A stretch of DNA of 64,000 nucleotides from Paralithodes platypus (taxonomy: Eukaryota; Arthropoda; Malacostraca; Decapoda; Lithodidae). The notes under the pieces are model-generated. The model ran no database searches. It was not told the DNA's origin and saw nothing but the letters and a program-made list of their open reading frames with translations. Shown piece after piece: positions 42,483-53,516 of this stretch; the stretch's first letter is position 1, and every line of letters begins with the position of its first letter. A program made the position numbers and the translations under genes. The stretch lies in the NCBI GenBank assembly GCA_032716605.1, contig CM064545.1, positions 7,083,244 to 7,147,243 on the forward strand. Direction: 5' to 3'.

Positions 42483-43860
42483 CACAAGATGATTCAGATG
42501 CTATTCCTCCTCCACCCTCTCTCTACATAGGCCTACCATCATAATATCTTCCAAGGATGTATTTTCCACCCTCTCTGGGCTTAATACTAAGAAGGTGTAC
42601 AAACTGGATAGTGTTCCTCCTGTTGTATTAAAAAACTATGCTTCCGTGCTGACTCCCTAGCTAGGCAAACTCTTCCGTCTCTGACTTTCCTCTAACGTCT
42701 TCTCTTCTTGTTTGAAGTTCGCTCTCATTCAACCTGCCCCAAAGAAGGTGCTCTCTTCCCTCCAACTATCGTCCAATTGCTCTCATTTCTTGCATCTCTA
42801 AAGTTTTTCAAACTATTCTTACCTCAACATTTCTTAAGCATTTATCTTCCCATAACCTGCTCTCAGATCGCCTGTATGGCTTCTTTAAGGGCCGCCCTAC
42901 TGGTGATCTTTTTTCATATCTTACTAACTCTTGGTCATCCTCCATTCGGGACTTCTGTGAGACTTTTTCTGTTGCGCTAGACATAATGAAGGCCTTCGAT
43001 AAAGTCTGGCACAAATCCGTTATTTCCAAACTACCCTCCTTCGGTTTTTTATCCCTCCATCTGTACCTTTGTCTCTAATTTTTTTTCCGGCCGTTCCATA
43101 GCTGCGGTTGTAGACGGCCACCGATAATTTTCTCAACCTATCAACTCTGGTGTTGCATAGCGTTTCGTCCTATCTCAAATTATCTTTTTATTATGCATTA
43201 ACGACCTTCTCAACTACACCTCCAGCCCCATTCACTCATATGCTGACGACTGTACATTACACTATTCAACTAACCTTCCACAACATCATTCACATTAGGA
43301 ACTCCAAAACTCACGTAAGTAGGCCATAAAACACCTATCTTCTGATCTCTCTACTATCTCTAATTGGGGCAGAGAATTTATTTTTATTTTCAGTGCTTCC
43401 AAAAATCAATTTCTCCATTTATCTACTTGTCGCCCCCTTCCAGAAAACTATGACCCACTCTTCAACAACATACAAATAAACCCTTCATCTTCTCTTAATA
43501 TCCTTGGTGTCTCCTTTTCTTCTGCTTTCCCTTGGAAAGATCATTTTACAACACTTGCTAAAACAGCTTCCCAAAAGCTGGGTGTGCTCAACCGCCTCCA
43601 GGTGTTCTTTACCCCTGCGCAACTTCTTGTTCTGTACAGGGGCACAGTGCGTCCATGTATTGATTATAATATTGTTCACACGTGTTTGAAGGTTCCTCTC
43701 ACACAGCACTTCTAGACAAAGTAGAAAAGAAAGCCTTCCGTCTCATTAACTCACGTCCACTCACCAATTCTCTGCAGTCTCTCCTACTTCGCCGCAATGT
43801 TGCATCTCTCTCACTATTATACCGTTATTACAATAATCAGTGGCGAAATGGCTACCATTT
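42483..43860 (+). pseudogene. Jockey-like LINE family 2, plus-strand copy, right part
   Basis: Resumes the copy interrupted at 39729, beginning [10 protein letters not shown] (42488) where the intact copy has [12 protein letters not shown] remnants ([22 protein letters not shown]) and the C-terminal GSSHTALLDKVEKKAFRLIN (43682-43909) are recognisable. Stops and indels occur throughout. It ends near 43860, where the Academ-like fragment starts. Confidence 0.78.
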
Positions 43861-43884
43861 TTGTATGTATTTCACATTATCTCC

Positions 43885-44190
43885 ACTTCTAATGCTCATA
43901 GTCTTATGATTTTGGTGTCTAACCATACATTTTCAGGGGCCAGGAATCCAATGAAACAACCCACAATGGGCTACACATAACCTCTGCCACTGTGGATTGG
44001 ATTAATATCATTTTTAAGACAAAACAAATTGTCCACTTCCAATACATGGCTCTCTCTGCTTTCAGGTTCGTATACTAGTAAAGAGTACCTGATCCATGAG
44101 TGAAGTGTGTTGCCCAACAGAAGCAACTTGCATATTGCATGCTAGACACTCTGCAACGAGATCGATGCAGTGTGGCATCGCCCGTGTAGG
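43885..44190 (+). mobile_element. Internally deleted Academ-like family 2 fragment
   Basis: Shares AATGCTCATAG, a TTTTTAAGACAAAA block, AATTGTCC, CTCTCTGCTTTCAGGTTC and ATGAGTGAAG with 47448-47605. It then jumps to ACACTCTGCAACGAGATCG and CAGTGTGGCATCG, equivalent to 47800-47835. About 200 bp of coding sequence is therefore missing, and the homology ends at about 44190. It is a non-coding derivative of the element at 47.4-50.5 kb. Confidence 0.75.
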
Positions 44191-44290
44191 TGGACCCGGG
44201 TTCGATACCAGGCAGTTTCGTCCTCACATTCATCAATATTTACTGGTGAGTATGAAGATTAAGAATAATGAGTTTTATCACTTTCTATCT
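44191..44290 (+). other. tRNA T-arm-like sequence, possible SINE relic
   Basis: GGGTTCGATACC (about 44199-44210) matches a pol III B box. No matching A box or complete tRNA fold was found, so at most it is a fragment of a tRNA-derived SINE. Confidence 0.25.
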
Positions 44291-44459
44291 CTCACATTCA
44301 TTCATTGTTATGGTGGATATTACAGTTAAGAATAAAGTAGGTGTGCAGTTTTCGCATTACCAAAAAAAAAAAAAAAATGCATACGCAACTCTGCGACCTA
44401 TAATTTTGCAAGTAGTATTGAATCTCTAAGGTAAAATAGGTTTATATACAGTATATACA

Positions 44460-44491
<32 letters not shown>
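44460..44491. repeat. (TA)n microsatellite
   Basis: A TA run of about 15 units preceded by two TATACAG units, at the left border of the TGACCT array. Confidence 0.9.
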
Positions 44492-44495
<4 letters not shown>

Positions 44496-44504
44496 TATAA
44501 GAAA

Positions 44505-47115
44505 GAAATAGTGACCATAATCTGTGACCTTTACCATTCACCTTAACCTTTGAATAGAAAGAAAACAAAATGGACAATCGTTGCATTGACCAACAAAATT
44601 TGCCAGCAAAATTTGGTGACAATACGTAACCCGTTCAGTACAGTTCTGTCGGTTTCATTTCATACTGGATACTAAGACGATTTTATTTAGTTTATGAAGG
44701 ACCTCCATAAAAGTAGCAGGCTTTCAACTATCTTAACCCTTTTTACTACCACAGATCCTTCATAAGCTCCACAAAATCGTCTAATTATAGCTAGAATACA
44801 ATGAAAAAGACGTCACCGGTACACAACGGGTTAAACAGTCTAGGAAGAGTTTAAGGACAATTATCAACACTCTTCTTTTGTTCTTTTACCTTGACCTTTA
44901 ACCTTAAGTATTATAATATATATATATATATATGATTGAATAATATGTGATTTAAGTAAAATGCAACTAACAGTCGTCAGCTTATCGAAAATATATTTTT
45001 TGTTATGAAGAAGGTTAACTTATGACCTTGGCCTGTGACCTTGACCTTTATGTAGAATTATTTTTTTGTTTGTTTTGATGTAACTAGAATATCAAATAAG
45101 AGTGTCAAATTTCATTAAAGATCATCAGTTAGTTTCAGAGGTATTAAAGGAATAGTTGATCTTGACCTTTGACATTCATCTTGACCTTCATGATGTCTGA
45201 AAATTTAACATTTTTATTTTCCCTTAATGCACAACTGTCTCAACGAATGTTGTGAAGTTTACATGAATAGTAAAGAAATTAGCATATTGACTTTATATAT
45301 GACGTTGACCTGTGAACTTGACCTATCAAATGGAATTATGCTTATTCTTGTATGACCTTGCTCTAGGCATTCCGAATATGCATGATATGCCTAATGAGAA
45401 TCCTACAATAAATAAGAAATACTAGTAAAAATCATATATCGACCTTTAACCTTGACCTTTGACCTTCGACATTAGAATTTCTTATCAAGGTTTTACTTAG
45501 CTTAACAGCAATGTTCGTATTAACTAGCATTATGAATATGGTGTAGCCTAATTCGTATAAAAACTTATTGATTACAAATTATTAATAGTGATCATATACT
45601 GTGACCTTGACCTTTGACCTTTGACTAAAAGTAAAATACATACATTTGGATGGTCGTCGCATTGACCAACTGAATTTGCCTGTATAATTTTATAACAATA
45701 CATTAAACAGTCAAGGAGGAGTTTAGGAAAAATTACAAATACTCTTATCTTGACCTTGACCTCTGACCTTAACTATTACAATATTTATGTGAAATTTGAT
45801 ATATATTAGGCGATATTTAAGTAATAAGCCATAACACAGCCAGTTTTCTAATATTTGAGTAATGTTTTAATAAATAATAAAAGTTGACCTTTGACCTTGA
45901 CCTATGACCTTTATGTAGTTCATTTTTGTTTGCATTGACATTGCCCATGCACATCAAATACGCATGCCTTATTTCATTAAAACACATCAGTTAGTTTCAT
46001 ATATATTAAGAGAATAGTTGACCTTGACCTTTGACCTTTATATGTCTCAACATTTATTAATTTCCTTTTCAGTTAAAGTGCAGCTATCTCACCAAATTCT
46101 GTGAAGTTTGCAGGAAAAGTAAAGAAAATAGCATATTGACCTTTTATTTGACCTTGACCTTTCATATGAAATATAATAGTTTATTGTATGACCTTGGCCT
46201 AGGTATTCCGAATATACATGGTAAGCCTAGTGAGAATCTAACAGTTAGTATGAGAAATACTAGTAAAAATACTATTTTGACCTTTGACCTTGAACTTTGA
46301 CCTTACCCTTTAGAATAATTATCTAAAATTTGTGAAACACTATGTCAATGTTACCAGTAACTTGTACACTGAAAATGAAGACATTTGAATAAAAACTAAA
46401 AACAAATTGTATAAGTTAACCTTTCACCATGACCTGAGACCTTGACCTTTATGTAAGAGTAAAACATAGTTTTCATTGACATTGCCCAGGAAAATCAAAT
46501 AAGCATGACTAATTTCATTAAAACCCATCAGTTAGTTTCATATGTATTTATAGAGTAGTTGACCTTGACCTTGACCTTGATGATATGTGTCTCAAAATTT
46601 ATAATTTTCCTTTTCATTTAACGTGCATCTATATTGCCAAATTTTGTGAAGTTTGCATGAAAAGTAATGAAATTAGCATATTGACCTCTTATTTGACCTT
46701 GACCTGTGAACTTGACCTTTCATATGGAATTGTTTATTTTCTTGTATGACCATGCCCTAAGTATTCCGAATATACATGGTAAGTTTAGTGAGAGTCTAAC
46801 AGTTAATATAAGAAATACTAGTAAAACAAATATTTTGACCTTTGACCTTACCCTTCAGAATATTTATCTAAAATTTGGTCAATAGGATATCGAGGTTGCT
46901 AGTAATTTGTATAGTGAAAATAAAGAAATTTGAGTAAAAACTAAGACACATGAAATATTGACCTTATTTTTAACCTTGACCTTTGACCTTAACCTTTAAG
47001 TTAAATTGAAAATTTCTTTTCGACTGACCTTCGCATTGACCAAATGAATATATCTGTGAAATTTGGTGAAAATCCATCGAACGGTCTAGGAGGAGTTTCC
47101 GGACGGACGACGGAC
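44505..47115. repeat. Higher-order repeat array rich in TGACCT direct repeats
   Basis: About 2.6 kb with dozens of TGACCT/TGACCTTGACC motifs and at least seven perfect TGACCTTTGACCT copies (for example near 45440, 45605, 45889, 46028, 46278, 46837, 46977). Longer shared blocks show diverged monomers: ATTGACCAA...AATTTG...GTCTAGGAGGAGTTT at 44588, 45661 and 47034; CATCAGTTAGTTTCA at 45123, 45985 and 46527; GCATATTGAC at 45292, 46131 and 46675. It ends in a GACGAC-rich tract (47100-47128). No coding frame. The reverse complement of the core is AGGTCA-A-AGGTCA, a DR1 nuclear receptor site, but regulatory use is not shown. Confidence 0.85.
44626..44834. mobile_element. TTAA-target MITE (piggyBac-like ends) inserted in the TGACCT array
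   Basis: Starts CCCGTTCAGTAC and ends GGTACACAACGGG, flanked by GTAA (44626-44629) and TTAA (44831-44834). The neighbouring monomer at 45697-45715 reads AATACATTAAACAGTC without the 201-bp insert, so it preserves the empty site and shows duplication of a single TTAA. Internal arms (AGACGATTTT...TTATGAAGGA and complement) make it nearly palindromic. TTAA duplication with CCC...GGG ends is typical of piggyBac-derived elements. Confidence 0.7.
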
Positions 47116-47444
47116 GACGACGACGACGGACAAGCTGAATTGTGGTGCACAGTATACGGGCGGGATCTGTGTGTACGATACCACTCTGCTTTGCAGAGTT
47201 GATAATGAGTTTGATTAATTTATATCTTATTATATACGGACCCAGTTTACCTCCCCATATGATTCTCAAGTTAACTATTTCCTGTTTTCCTTCCTACTTC
47301 CTGATCCGGAATTAATTTTATTATATTTCTGTTTCATTCTATTCGCATTTTTCCTGCTACATTATTTTTTTATTATCTAGCTTTTATAATTCATTTTGAA
47401 TGATTTTTATTTCCGAAGTTAACTGTTTCCTGGTTTTGCTCTCC
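47116..47444. other. No gene recognised
   Basis: AT-rich stretch between the repeat array and the Academ-like family 2 element. Nothing in it could be identified. Confidence 0.4.
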
Positions 47445-50400
47445 CTCCAAATGCTCATAGACTTATGATAGGATAGGATTAATCTAATTTTTTAAGACAA
47501 AATAAGAAAAAATAATGCCCAAATTGTCCGCTTCTAATACATGGTTCTCTCTGCTTTCAGGTTCCTATGCAAGTGAAGACTACCTGAACCATGAGTGAAG
47601 TTCCCTAACTTAGCCCAGGACGCTCGTCCAAAACTACAGACTACAAAATCTGCATTGTATGCCAAAAACAAGCTGGAACTTTAGTGCTGCAACCAAGAGT
47701 GAACTCTTACAATCGTCTTCTGGAATCAGTCAAGGAGCGGGCCAGCTTACATGATGCTGAGTGTGTTGCACTACAGAAGCGAATTGCAGATTGCACACAA
47801 AAGACACTGCAACAAGATCGAGCAGTGTGGCATCGTGCGTGCTACGCCAGCATCACCAACCCGATCCAGAGCAGATGCGCGAGAGACCGACATGAATATT
47901 CCATACTGACCGGGACACACACACCAAGAGTGAGAGGGCGCAGGTCAAGAAGCGCTGATGACGCGACGAAGGAGACTGCTTCTGCACCTTTCACTAGATC
48001 TTCAACATGGCCCTTGGACAAGGATCTGTGTTTCTTTTGCCAGCAGAGAGGTGATGAGAAACTGTTCACTGTAAGAACTGCAAATGCTGGACAAACCCTG
48101 AAAAGAGCAATGAAATCTTGCATAGACCCTGAACTCAGAACTAGGTACAGCACTTGTATTGCTGATGGTGACGCGCATGCAATGGATGTGCAGTACCATA
48201 AGTCATGCTGGACCAAGCACGTCTTCCATTCCCAGAGCTTCCAACAAGATCCAACGCAAGTTGCAAGCTTAATTGAACTGATCAACATCATACAAAATGA
48301 GGCAAAGGATGGTGAACATGCAGGACATTGAAAACACGTATGTCACACTGCTCCGCGGTTCAGAGGCCCTGGCAAATTATTCCCCTGCCTATAGTAGGCG
48401 TTGGTTGAAAGAACAAATCCTGTCTGAATTGCCAGTATTAAAATCAGCACAACAGAAAAACATGAGGGATCCAGCAGTCTTGTACTGTCCTGATGCATGC
48501 AAAGCTGACATGGTTCATGCTGCTTTAATTGAAGATGACATGGACAGCATGAAAACCCTCAACCAAGCTGGTCAGATCATTTGTTATCGAATTGAAGAGT
48601 TCACTAGGTCCACGAAGAAGCCAGGTTCAAGTTCAACAGTGGTGACCAGTACGCTAGAAGATGTACCAGTAGAACTGTACACCATGCTCCGCTGGATCAT
48701 AGCAGGCCCTGGAGACAAGCTGAAAACAGAAGGTCGGACAATTGCTGTGGACAAAGCTGCACTAACCCTAAGCCAAAACTTGATGTTTCCCTCCAAGTCC
48801 AAGAGGCAGGTCATGCTGAAGCCACGGGACGACGGTGCTGGATTCCGGGCTCAACAAACCAGGGAAAACCCTCAAGTGCTGGGACTGGCCTTAACTGTCC
48901 ACCACGACACCAGAAAGAAGACACTGCTGGACCTTCTGAATGCCCAGGGCAACAAGAAATATTCAGTGAAAGTTCGGGACAAGGTCGTGGATCTGAAGGA
49001 AACCAAAGACCTGTATGGGAGGCTGATGGTTCTTGCCCGCTCCAACAGAGATGTTGACCACAAACAAGCGGTTGGCACCTATGAGTTCACGGTGACACCA
49101 AGGGCACTCTTTGCCCCAAATGGAGAGGCCTTGCCATGCAGTGACAAGTCCAAACTTATTCACGCACTGGACAAATTGGCAACGCCAGAACTTACAGAAG
49201 CAAGGGAACAACTAGAAGAAGACCCCAAGGAGACTGATTCAGATTTTGACAATCTCATTTGGAAAATTGCAGTGGTTGACGGGATGGTTCTTCTCCAGAA
49301 GCTGACTAAGAAACATGCATCTGTTGTGACCGTGAAGGATCTCAGTGTTTACTTTAATGACAGACTTGTGAACCTCACCAGAGACTTTGATTAAATTATT
49401 CTTGTGTTTGACACGTACAAGGCCGATTCCCTGAAGAACAGAACCAGGTAAAAGAGGCGACAAGGGAGGGACCCAGTACAGTATCAAGTACAAGATGAGA
49501 CCAGAATCAAACACATCATGATGAGTCGCTTCTTGTCACATGACCAGACAAAGGCCGATCTCACAGAGCATCTGGCTCAGAAAACACTGGACTACAACAA
49601 AGATTCGTCCAAGCTGATCATCACACCTGCCGCAGGCACACAAGAAGCAACAAGGATGTCGGCCACTTCCCTCACAACAACGACGAGGAAGCAGACACGC
49701 TGATGATAAGCCTGGGAGTCTCTGCAACTGCCCACTCCTCAAATAATGTGGAAATTACGTTCTTCTCTCCTGATACCGATGTTCTTGTCCTGCTCATAGC
49801 GAATTATGATGTGCTGCCAAAGAACACCTCAATCTCCATGACTTCAGGGACGCTTCACATCAAGCCAATATGGACAGCTCTGGGACCAGCGAAGACAAAA
49901 GCTTTGACAGCATTGCACGCATTCTCTGGGGCCGACAACACTGGTCGCTTTGCACGAATAGGCAAACTGACCTGGTTCAAGCTGTTCCTAGATGCTGATG
50001 ATGACATCATCAGGGCTCTATTCATGCTATGTGATGACACAGGTGTGAGCGAGAATGTCCTGCAAACCTTGGCCAGGTTTGTATGCCAGGCATACTGTTT
50101 GAAGGGCATTCAGATCTCAAGCATTTCTGATCTACGCTGGCACCTATTCTGCAAGTACATGGCAGAAAGTGACAAGCTGCCACCTACAATGGGTGCCTTG
50201 AAGCAGCACATCATGAGGACACATGTGCAAGCACGAATCTGGGGTCAGGCTTCTCTTCCCCATCAGGATCTGCTGGACCCGCTTCAGAATGGGTATCGCA
50301 AGGGTGATGATGGCCAGCTAAAACCAACGACCACAAGCCTTCCCCCAGCACCCAAGGCCATTCTGGAGATGGTGAGATGTCATTGCAAAAAAGACTGCTC

Positions 50401-50515
50401 CAGCGCTGCTCGTGCAAGTCCAAGGCCTTACCTTGCACAGATATGTGTTAGTGCAGCGCACAGTGTGACAATGACGATATGCTGTGTAAAACTACTGTGA
50501 TTCTGATGATATGAT
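47445..50515 (+). pseudogene. Academ-like DNA transposon family 2: Cys/His N-terminus, FEN1-like nuclease, Cys-rich tail
   Basis: Related to, but strongly diverged from, the protein at 6.0-9.6 kb. The 5' leader has a good splice-acceptor-like tract (CTCTCTGCTTTCAG, to 47561). The N-terminal part (47600-48331) has ICIVCQK and CFFCQQ...YHKSCW pairs suggesting zinc binding. The middle part (48297-49394) ends in VVDGMVLLQ, then LVFDTYKADSLK (49404-49440), HNNDEEADTLM (about 49670), SPDTDVLVLL (about 49775), HAFSGADNTG (about 49917) and a tail MVRCHCKKDC. These reproduce the FEN1-like acidic order, with Ala-Asp-Asn at the last position. Stops lie at 47603, 49392 and 49450, with frame changes near 48300, 49660 and 50400. 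The segment with GGLHIEM and DQAHEQNN in family 1 seems to be missing between about 48945 and 48960. Confidence 0.72.
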
Positions 50516-50591
50516 TGACAGTGACAATTAATTAAATATGTACTATTACTGTGCCGAGAATACTTTTTAATTTTTTTATTGATTAATGCCC
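50516..50591. other. Short AT-rich 3' flank
   Basis: Presumed 3' UTR of the Academ-like element. No terminal inverted repeat matching the 5' end was found. Confidence 0.35.
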
Positions 50592-50741
50592 GTATTCGTA
50601 GTCACATACCATCATTGTACGTGGTCATTGTTCACATTTTGTCTCGTCCTAATTAAATCAAGTGAATAATTTTGACTGAGTAGAAATGGAACAAAATCAT
50701 AGCAATTACCATGAGCAATCATGGTATGTGACTACGAATAC
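50592..50741. mobile_element. 150-bp MITE with 21-bp perfect terminal inverted repeats
   Basis: Left end GTATTCGTAGTCACATACC continues to a 21-bp arm (50592-50612), and its exact reverse complement is at 50721-50741. The match extends several bases further inward with one mismatch. The interior has no coding potential. No clear target duplication was seen; the CR1 tail abuts the right end. A simple hairpin repeat is the alternative. Confidence 0.65.
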
Positions 50742-51768
50742 AAAGGAGTACAAAGGAGTACAAAGGAAATCAAGCAACAACAGATCTAGTGACCCTTCTA
50801 GGTTGCTTGTCCTCCAAAACACTGAGGATCAAGTGTCCAAACAGTGGTTTAGAGTGGGTAAGGGAACATTGGAAAGGGATTTACTGCCCTGGAACTAATG
50901 TCCGTGGCAGGATTAGGAAGTTAGTAGGGGACAGATGGTTTAGTAAATGAGGGGGGGATAAAATAAAGTTATTCATTTACAAATGCAGTCAGTCGCGGGT
51001 TTGATGTGAGATATTTGTCTAGGCGGAGTTTAAATGAATCAACGGTGATGCAGTCGGGGAAGCCCATTCCACAAGTTGACAACTCGATTGAAGAAGAAAT
51101 TCTTAGATTCGTGTGAGTTAAAAGATTTACCAATAATTTTGCAACCGTTTCCCCGCGTGTAATTAGATTGGTCGATAGTGAAGTACTTACTACAGTTCAT
51201 ATTGTCGATGCCTTTGATGATTTTGAACACTTGAATTAAGTCACCTCTTAATCTGCGCTGGGTTAAAGGAAATAGATTTAATTCTCTAAGACGCACTTCG
51301 TATGGTTTGTTCTTTAGGCTAGGTATCATTTTGGTAACTCTACGTTGAACTCGTTCTAGCTTGTTTATATCTTTTTGGTAATAAGGGCACCAGGATTGAA
51401 CGCAGTATTCCAGAAGAGGGCGAACTAAGGAATTGTAAAGGGTTAGGATAACTTCTTTGGATTTATGCTCAAATGACCTGCCTATAAAGCCAATTATTTT
51501 GTTTGCCTTCTTAACAACTTCTGAACATTGTTGACTCGGTTTTAGGTTACTCGATATTGTTACTCCCAGATCGGTTTCTCTGTTTACATTCTTAAGCTGA
51601 GTGCCATTCATCGAATAGTTTGCTTTCTCATTTAGGTATCCGATATGTAGTACTTTACATTTATCCGCATTGAAACTCATTTGCCAAATTTGGGCCCAAC
51701 ATGACAATTTATCTAGATTGTGTTGCATATCGTCACTTTGTTCTTTTGAGAGTACGCTATACGAGCAT
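50742..51768 (-). pseudogene. CR1-type LINE, 5'-truncated copy 2
   Basis: Minus-strand C-terminal part of CR1: MQHNLDKLSCWAQIWQMSFN, ETDLGVTISS, YNSLVRPLLEYCVQSWCPYY, ERVQRRVTKMIP and FNRVVNLWNGLPR in one frame from about 51768 to 51039. The frame is continuous, but the RT catalytic part is lost by truncation and the last residues are altered at 51050. The 3' UTR ends at 50742 in a repeated ACAAAGGAGT tail. Family as in 27.3-28.7 kb. Confidence 0.85.
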
Positions 51769-52050
51769 AAGTATAATGATTTATTGCAAAAATACTGTTC
51801 CATTATATTCCTCGCCCTTGAAAATGTATATTTAGACACCAAGATCAGATGTCTACCACCATTAGAAGCAGAGATATCGTGAAATCCATGCGAAAATGGC
51901 CGCCATTTTGAAAATCCAAGATGGCCGCCATATTGTGATTGAAAATAATGTAAACATTGATTTGCTGGTTAAGTAGGTCCTAAGCTTTATGAAAATGTAT
52001 AGTTTTGCAAATCTCCAAAAAACTCCAACGAAAGTACATAAGGAACTGGA
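51769..52050. other. Spacer with repeated GGCCGCCAT motifs
   Basis: Contains AAAATGGCCGCCATTTT and AAGATGGCCGCCATATT (about 51893-51935), similar to the inverted repeat at 10283. No gene was recognised. Confidence 0.5.
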
Positions 52051-52107
52051 CTACAGGCAGTTCTGCCTTTTGTCTCCCTCACTTACAAAGAAAAAAAAAA
52101 AAAAAAA
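52051..52107 (+). mobile_element. LINE family 2, 3' end with poly(A), plus strand
   Basis: GGCAGTTCTGCCTTTTG and the following CTCCCTCA match the 3' end of the copy at 39748-39785 in the opposite orientation. Here it is followed by 17 A (52091-52107), the expected tail. Only a very short 3' piece remains. Confidence 0.65.
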
Positions 52108-52950
52108 GGACAGACAGAGACGAAAGAAATTGCCTAGGCAGGGAGTCAGCATGAAAGAACAGTTGTTGAGTACAACAGGAGTTACATCATCTGGTCCGTA
52201 CACCTTAGTATTAAGCCCAGAGAAGGCAGCATGTACATCCTTTGCAAAGAATAGGATAACAGATATAAGTAAGAGAGAGTGGGGTAGAGAGCAAGGAACA
52301 GCACCGGAATTATTAAAGATGGAGTTTTTAGTCAAAGTTTGAGCAAAGAGTTCAGCTTTGTCAGAGGAGGAAATAACAGTGGTGCCATCAGAATGTAAAA
52401 GTGTAGGGAAAGATGGGTAACTAAAATTGTTTTAGAGGTTTTTGGCAAGTTGTCAGAAAGCTTGAGAAGAGGTAGAGTTAGAAAGCTCAGAATATTTATT
52501 ATTGATGAATGAGTTCTTGGTTACTCGAAGAACGGATGTGACTTGATTTGGGCCAGGAAAATAAAAAGTATAAATTTCTGGAATTTGAATACAACAGTAC
52601 TGTTTGAATGCTTCCTCCTTATTGTGGACAACAGTAGAGCAAGTGTGAGTAAACCAAGATGGTTTGCATTAGAATGAGAGAAAGAAAATGGAGTGTATGC
52701 CTCCATGCTCGAGAATATTATCTAGGTGATGCGTTCAGCACAATCCGAAGGTCCCCTACCAAGGAAGCACAAATCTCTTCTAGGGAAATCAAAGAAATAC
52801 TACTGAAGAGCCTCCCAGTCGGCAACGCCAATGTGCCACAAGTGCCGCTGGCTGAGTGGATCGGATGGCCATATTTGATAGATACGATAGGTAACAGAGA
52901 TAAGGTTGTGATCGGAGGAGACCAACGGAGAGAAAAGATTCTTTATATCT
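52108..52950 (-). pseudogene. LINE family 2 fragment, endonuclease to early RT
   Basis: Minus-strand remnant starting directly at the poly(A) of the plus-strand tail. It reads SSDHNLISV (about 52910), a linker with THALLLSTIRRKHSNS (52640), KDVHAAFSGLN and PVVLNNCSFMLTPCLGNFFRLC (52230-52120). Stops and frame changes occur throughout. It lacks the RT catalytic region. Confidence 0.75.
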
Positions 52951-53462
52951 CGTTCAAATTGTAGTCTATTTTGGCTGAAATTAGTTGATTATGATTACCT
53001 TAATTTACACCACTATTAATAAAAAGGGGAAATAATGTGTAATAAAGATATTGTAGCGTACCATGGGAACGTTATCTAGGGATGAACAGGGTATTTTGGA
53101 CACATACATCTTGATCCTTGCCCCCCGTGTCAGCAGCAGAACCCCTGGCAAACTGTACTTGGGCCTGGGTCCCTTCATCCACAGTAGAAAGTCTCATTAT
53201 CTCAGAACCTATCCCACTTATGTCCCTTCAGATAGAAGCCCCTGCACCCATCCAGCCAATTACATGCCCAAACTGAGCCAAGGAACAAAATGGAAAAAGA
53301 GATGAAACCAAGGCCGATAATTGGCCAGGCCAAATTGCCCGACCTTCCTCCTTACCTATCTGAGGAAAACCCATATTCAAGATCAAAGGTAAAAGAATGA
53401 CGACTTATATGTGCCCTGATTGGACAGCTAGGAACACCACGAAAACAACGTGATCCTGGACA
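52951..53462. other. No gene recognised upstream of the cold-shock fragment
   Basis: An open frame at 53063-53305 has no recognised motif. ATTGG (inverted CCAAT, about 53418) lies in the part that could serve as a promoter for the next feature. Confidence 0.35.
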
Positions 53463-53472
53463 GAGATATATA
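53463..53472 (+). promoter_or_regulatory. TATA-like box upstream of the cold-shock frame
   Basis: GATATATATG lies about 45-55 bp before the ATG at 53517. An inverted CCAAT about 45 bp further upstream would complete a simple promoter. AT-rich strings are frequent here, so this is weak. Confidence 0.3.
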
Positions 53473-53516
53473 TGGCCTGAAAATCGCCCTTGAAATGTAG
53501 AGGAGACTTCTTCACT

